Shown here: positions 7,195-9,706 of the stretch, one piece after another
Layout of the letters: the number at the start of each line of letters is the position of its first letter
Position numbering within the stretch: position 1 is the first letter of the stretch
Assembly (NCBI GenBank): GCA_024998705.1
Contig: JACOEF010000493.1
Coordinates: 1 to 9,706 of the forward strand
Length of the DNA stretch: 9,706 nt
Source: Nitrospira sp.
GTDB lineage: Bacteria > Nitrospirota > Nitrospiria > Nitrospirales > Nitrospiraceae
Direction of reading: 5' to 3'
Position numbers and translations under genes: made by a program
The notes under the pieces: generated by a model
The model's database searches: none
The model's input: the letters and a program-made list of their open reading frames with translations, nothing else
Told to the model about the DNA's origin: nothing

Positions 7195-7216
7195 GTCTGA
7201 TCGCTTCGACGACAGC

Positions 7217-8512
7217 CTAGAGCCTCCAATACTTGACCGATCCCGGCAAGGTGTCTGGGCTCAGCACACTCTTCACATCGACCACAACATTGTTCCGTTG
7301 TTTACGCAACGGCTTGAGCAACTCCACCACACCCATCTTCAGATATTCCCGATGAGCCACGGCCAACACAATCCCGTCGAGTTGCTTCAGTTGTTCCCAA
7401 GGCGAGAGCCGCAGACCATACTCCCCCACGGCCTCTTCTGGTTCCGCGAGCGGGTCATGGACCATGACCTGAATCCCATATTCTTTCAGTTCGTTCACAA
7501 TGTCCGGCACCCGGCTATTCCGGAGATCCGGAACATTTTCTTTAAAGGTCAGTCCCAACACCCCGACCCGCAAATCACTGACCGGCCGTTCGACCTGGCT
7601 CAATAATTTCATCGTCTGCTCGGCGACATACTTGCCCATGCTGTTATTGATTCGTCGCCCAGCTAGAATCACCTGAGGGTGGTATCCGACGGATTCAGCT
7701 TTCGCGGTGAGGTAGTAGGGGTCGACTCCAATGCAATGCCCTCCGACCAACCCAGGGCTGAACTTCAGGAAATTCCACTTCGTGCCTGCCGCGTCCAGAA
7801 CCGCTCGCGTATCGATCCCCAACCGATGAAAAATCAACGACAGCTCGTTCATGAGAGCGATATTCAAATCGCGCTGCGTGTTCTCGATCACCTTCGCTGC
7901 TTCGGCAACTTTGATACTGGAGGCCCGATGGATCCCGGCCTTCACCACCATGGCATAGGTTTGCGCGACGATCTCCAGAGACTCCTCGTCCTGTGCGGAG
8001 ACCACCTTAATGATTCGCTCCAGCGTATGTTCCTTGTCTCCCGGCTTGATACGCTCCGGTGAGTATCCGATTTTGAAGTCAATGCCGCTTTTCATGCCCG
8101 ACGCTTTTTCCAGAATCGGCAGACAGTCTTCCTCCGTCGCACCGGGATAGACCGTCGATTCATACACCACAATGGCACCGGGAGCGAGATTGGAACCGAT
8201 CAGCTCCGACGCTTTTTTCAGGGCCGTCAGATCCGGCTGCAGCGCGTCATTAATGGGGGTCGGCACCGCAACGATAATAAAGTCAGCCGTCTTGAGGTCG
8301 CTCGGCTCGGAAGTGTAGCGAACGCGGCTGGATTTTAGGTCCTGCGGTGATACCTCCCCGGTTCGATCCACCCCTTTGCGCAACTCCTCGACCTTGGTCT
8401 TATTGATATCGAACCCAATCACCGGCGCAGACTTACCGAACGCCACCGCGATCGGCAACCCCACATACCCCAACCCCACTACTGCGATCTGCCGGTCGAT
8501 TCTTTTCCTCAT
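7217..8512 (-). CDS. tviB: UDP-N-acetylhexosamine 6-dehydrogenase, TviB/WbpO type
   Basis: Cytoplasmic NAD-dependent enzyme that oxidises C6 of UDP-GlcNAc or UDP-GalNAc to the uronic acid in two steps, feeding capsule, O-antigen or exopolysaccharide synthesis. It has 431 residues, the usual length. The Rossmann motif GLGYVG is at 13-18 with the ribose-binding acidic D35. SPERI at 151-155, the KVIENTQRDLNIALMNEL block (catalytic-type K207, N211), and GGHCIGVDPYYL with nucleophile C260 are intact. GLTFKENVPDLRNS at 320-333 belongs to the C-terminal UDP-binding domain. KWNFLKFSPGLVGGH is the TviB/WbpO flavour rather than the UDP-glucose dehydrogenase one. GlcNAc versus GalNAc specificity cannot be read from sequence alone. 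Start: ATG at 8512 with GGGGGGAG four bases upstream; the TTG at 8515 is less likely. It stands alone here, separated from the secretion operon by 264 bases. Confidence 0.93.
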   Translation of the reverse strand: MRKRIDRQIAVVGLGYVGLPIAVAFGKSAPVIGFDINKTKVEELRKGVDRTGEVSPQDLKSSRVRYTSEPSDLKTADFIIVAVPTPINDALQPDLTALKKASELIGSNLAPGAIVVYESTVYPGATEEDCLPILEKASGMKSGIDFKIGYSPERIKPGDKEHTLERIIKVVSAQDEESLEIVAQTYAMVVKAGIHRASSIKVAEAAKVIENTQRDLNIALMNELSLIFHRLGIDTRAVLDAAGTKWNFLKFSPGLVGGHCIGVDPYYLTAKAESVGYHPQVILAGRRINNSMGKYVAEQTMKLLSQVERPVSDLRVGVLGLTFKENVPDLRNSRVPDIVNELKEYGIQVMVHDPLAEPEEAVGEYGLRLSPWEQLKQLDGIVLAVAHREYLKMGVVELLKPLRKQRNNVVVDVKSVLSPDTLPGSVKYWRL

Positions 8513-8516
8513 CAAA

Positions 8517-8524
8517 CTCCCCCC
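8517..8524 (-). promoter_or_regulatory. Ribosome binding site of the dehydrogenase gene
   Basis: The minus strand reads GGGGGGAG four bases before the ATG at 8512, supporting that start rather than the adjacent TTG. Confidence 0.55.
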
Positions 8525-8939
8525 GAACGAAAAAGTTAGCTACTGACACTATCTCGATCTTGCGAGAAGAATGGCAGAAGACATGCATTCAGTCAACGAA
8601 TTCTCTTCGCACCTGCATCTTGGCCAGATTTGGATTCGAAAGAGCTCAGCTTTCTCTCCAAGTAACTTTCCCACCCGCACTCACCAACATTCTCCCTCAA
8701 TAATAGCCAACAAATGTGCGGGGCTGAACGCCTGTGACCTTTTTCCCCTACAGAGAGTTGAGTCCGGCGAAAATCTGGGAACTGCATTGTTAGGTCGCCA
8801 CGCCCCTATTCCATCGACCAATTGACTGCTGCTATTGATCCAAAGTGTCTATTTAGAGTACCTTCACAAACCAGACAATCTCTGGCATTAAGCTTGCTTC
8901 GCACTATCTGTACTCTCAATGATTGACCATTTGACGGCT

Positions 8940-8944
8940 GGAGG
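8940..8944 (+). promoter_or_regulatory. Ribosome binding site of the secreted jelly-roll protein
   Basis: GGAGG stands six bases before the ATG at 8951, a near-consensus site that fixes the start. Confidence 0.8.
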
Positions 8945-8950
8945 CTTGCA

Positions 8951-9706
8951 ATGAAGGTTTACCGACAAGGCCCACTATGTCTGGCTACGCTAATTGTAAC
9001 CTCACTATTGTCTACAAGCTTTGCTGGGGCGTCTGCCTCGTGGCCCAATGAGCCTGATGGGGCTGCGGTGCTACTTGATTGTGGGTTCGACACTCCAACC
9101 TGCGGAGGAAAACTATTCGATCCTTACAACACGGCGGCCTATGGAACCCTCTCAGTGCAGTCAGATGGGACCGCCCCGCTTAGTCCGTCAAATGTGATGC
9201 GCTCAACGATGAATTACCTAGACAAAACGGGCGGAACTCAACTAGGCGTTTCTTTTCCAACAAACCTTAATGAAATTTACGTCGGGCTCTGGTGGCGTTC
9301 AAACCCTGAATTTAGTGGCAACATTGTAGGGAACAATAAAACCTTCTTCGTCCGAGGGCGGTCTCAGCAGAACGGCGTATTTGTGTGGCGAAAACCACAG
9401 GGAACTTCTGAAAGTAGATTATATTTTACCACCCAGCTTCCCTACAACTTGAACCAGTGCGGTGGAGCCGACATCGATCAATGCTATGCGAATGTACAAG
9501 ATGTTCCGTTGGTTCCAGGAAGATGGTATCGAATTGAATCCTATTTCAAAGCCAGCTCGTGCCCTACCTGCCGTGATGGTATTCTCCGATGGTGGATCAA
9601 CGGCAACTTGGCGGGAAACTATTTGAGTTTCGCTTATGGGCCTGATGTCAGTGAATGGATCTGGAGTGAAACGTGGGATGGTTTTAGTGCGGGAACAGGA
9701 TTTACA
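8951..9706 (+). CDS. Secreted protein, probable concanavalin-A-like jelly roll (polysaccharide lyase/lectin-like), 3' end cut by window
   Basis: The window holds 252 residues without a stop. A classical signal peptide is clear: MKVYRQ, then hydrophobic 8-24, with a likely cleavage near A29 (GASA/SW). The mature part has an aromatic, beta-rich look: IYVGLWWRSNPEF at about 109-121, KTFFVRGR at 130-137, VPGRWYRIESYFKAS at 188-202, and DGILRWWINGNLAG at 209-222. The pattern GRWYRIE...KAS...DG...WWINGN is common in ConA-like jelly-roll and polysaccharide-lyase-like proteins, giving a fold-level guess, not an enzymatic assignment. Six mature cysteines (C44, C51, C170, C178, C204, C207) suggest disulfides and a non-cytoplasmic location. 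Base composition is lower in GC than the secretion operon (27 of 60 in row 9301-9360). It is divergent from the dehydrogenase. A purely structural surface or matrix protein is an alternative. Confidence 0.8.
   Translation, partial: MKVYRQGPLCLATLIVTSLLSTSFAGASASWPNEPDGAAVLLDCGFDTPTCGGKLFDPYNTAAYGTLSVQSDGTAPLSPSNVMRSTMNYLDKTGGTQLGVSFPTNLNEIYVGLWWRSNPEFSGNIVGNNKTFFVRGRSQQNGVFVWRKPQGTSESRLYFTTQLPYNLNQCGGADIDQCYANVQDVPLVPGRWYRIESYFKASSCPTCRDGILRWWINGNLAGNYLSFAYGPDVSEWIWSETWDGFSAGTGFT

Larger units (their letters stand above)
6953..7216. other. Non-coding gap between the dehydrogenase gene and the secretion operon
   Basis: This 264-base stretch has no convincing gene. It holds the ribosome site and promoter candidate of the secretin gene, the second copy of the gspF-upstream motif, two abutting dyads close to the dehydrogenase stop, and a smaller inverted pair accgac/gtcggt (7102-7107 and 7119-7124). 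The presence of regulatory-looking elements suggests the two flanking minus-strand genes are separate transcription units. Confidence 0.6.
8513..8950. other. Divergent intergenic region, lower GC, no convincing gene
   Basis: This 438-base stretch separates the minus-strand dehydrogenase from the plus-strand secreted protein. An 84-codon open frame from 8571 to 8825 has no proper ribosome site and no recognisable features, so it is not called. Row 8821-8880 has 23 of 60 G+C by hand count, far below the coding rows of the secretion operon. Promoters for both flanking genes are expected here, but no clear -35/-10 pair stands out. Confidence 0.6.

Noticed and set aside
8552..8567. Small hairpin tctcg-atcttg-cgaga upstream of the dehydrogenase
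   Set aside because: A five-base stem with a six-base loop is common by chance, and nothing nearby indicates a terminator or riboswitch.
8593..8787. 64-codon minus-strand open frame in the same gap
   Set aside because: It is short, overlaps the other chance frame, and has no clear ribosome site or recognisable features.
8571..8825. 84-codon plus-strand open frame in the divergent gap
   Set aside because: The only purine-rich stretch lies one base from the ATG. The product shows no domain, signal peptide or family resemblance, and the gap is long enough for such a frame to arise by chance.
1..9706. CRISPR arrays, tRNA or rRNA genes, insertion sequences
   Set aside because: No regularly spaced repeats, tRNA-like cloverleaf or rRNA-like sequence, transposase-like protein or terminal inverted repeats were seen.

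Overview
The window looks like chromosomal DNA of a GC-rich, diderm bacterium. Protein style (a TPR-secretin-cohesin fusion, W-terminated pseudopilins, a TviB-type dehydrogenase) suggests the Nitrospirota, most likely a Nitrospira relative. That assignment is inferred from remembered family resemblance, not from a search.

Region 1 (1-6952, minus strand) is one compact gene set for a type II secretion / type IV pilus-like machine. In transcription order it holds a secretin lipoprotein with N-terminal TPRs and a C-terminal cohesin-like domain (6952-4565), two pseudopilins (4568-4062 and 4087-3680), a coiled-coil LysM lipoprotein (3675-2860), the inner-membrane platform protein GspF (2817-1603), and the assembly ATPase GspE (1533 to beyond the window edge at 1). 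The first junctions overlap or nearly touch (GTGA overlap, 26-base overlap, 4-base gap), so this is very probably an operon. No GspC, GspL, GspM or GspK homologue and no prepilin peptidase is visible here.

Region 2 (6953-7216) is a 264-base non-coding gap. It separates the secretion operon from the upstream gene and carries two abutting dyad symmetries, a 17-base motif that recurs just before gspF, and a weak promoter candidate.

Region 3 (7217-8512, minus strand) is a UDP-N-acetylhexosamine 6-dehydrogenase of the TviB/WbpO type. It makes a uronic-acid sugar nucleotide for a surface polysaccharide.

Region 4 (8513-8950) is a lower-GC divergent intergenic stretch with no convincing gene. Region 5 (8951-9706, plus strand, cut by the window end) is a secreted, cysteine-containing protein that looks like a concanavalin-A-type jelly roll, possibly a polysaccharide-binding or polysaccharide-cleaving protein. 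Its GC content is clearly lower than that of the secretion operon.

Working model (inference): ATPase GspE and platform GspF extend a short pseudopilus built from the two paralogous pseudopilins. The LysM lipoprotein ties the machine to peptidoglycan, and the TPR-secretin-cohesin protein forms the outer-membrane gate. The sugar dehydrogenase and the jelly-roll protein point to a neighbouring surface-polysaccharide locus; no link to the secretion machine is demonstrated.
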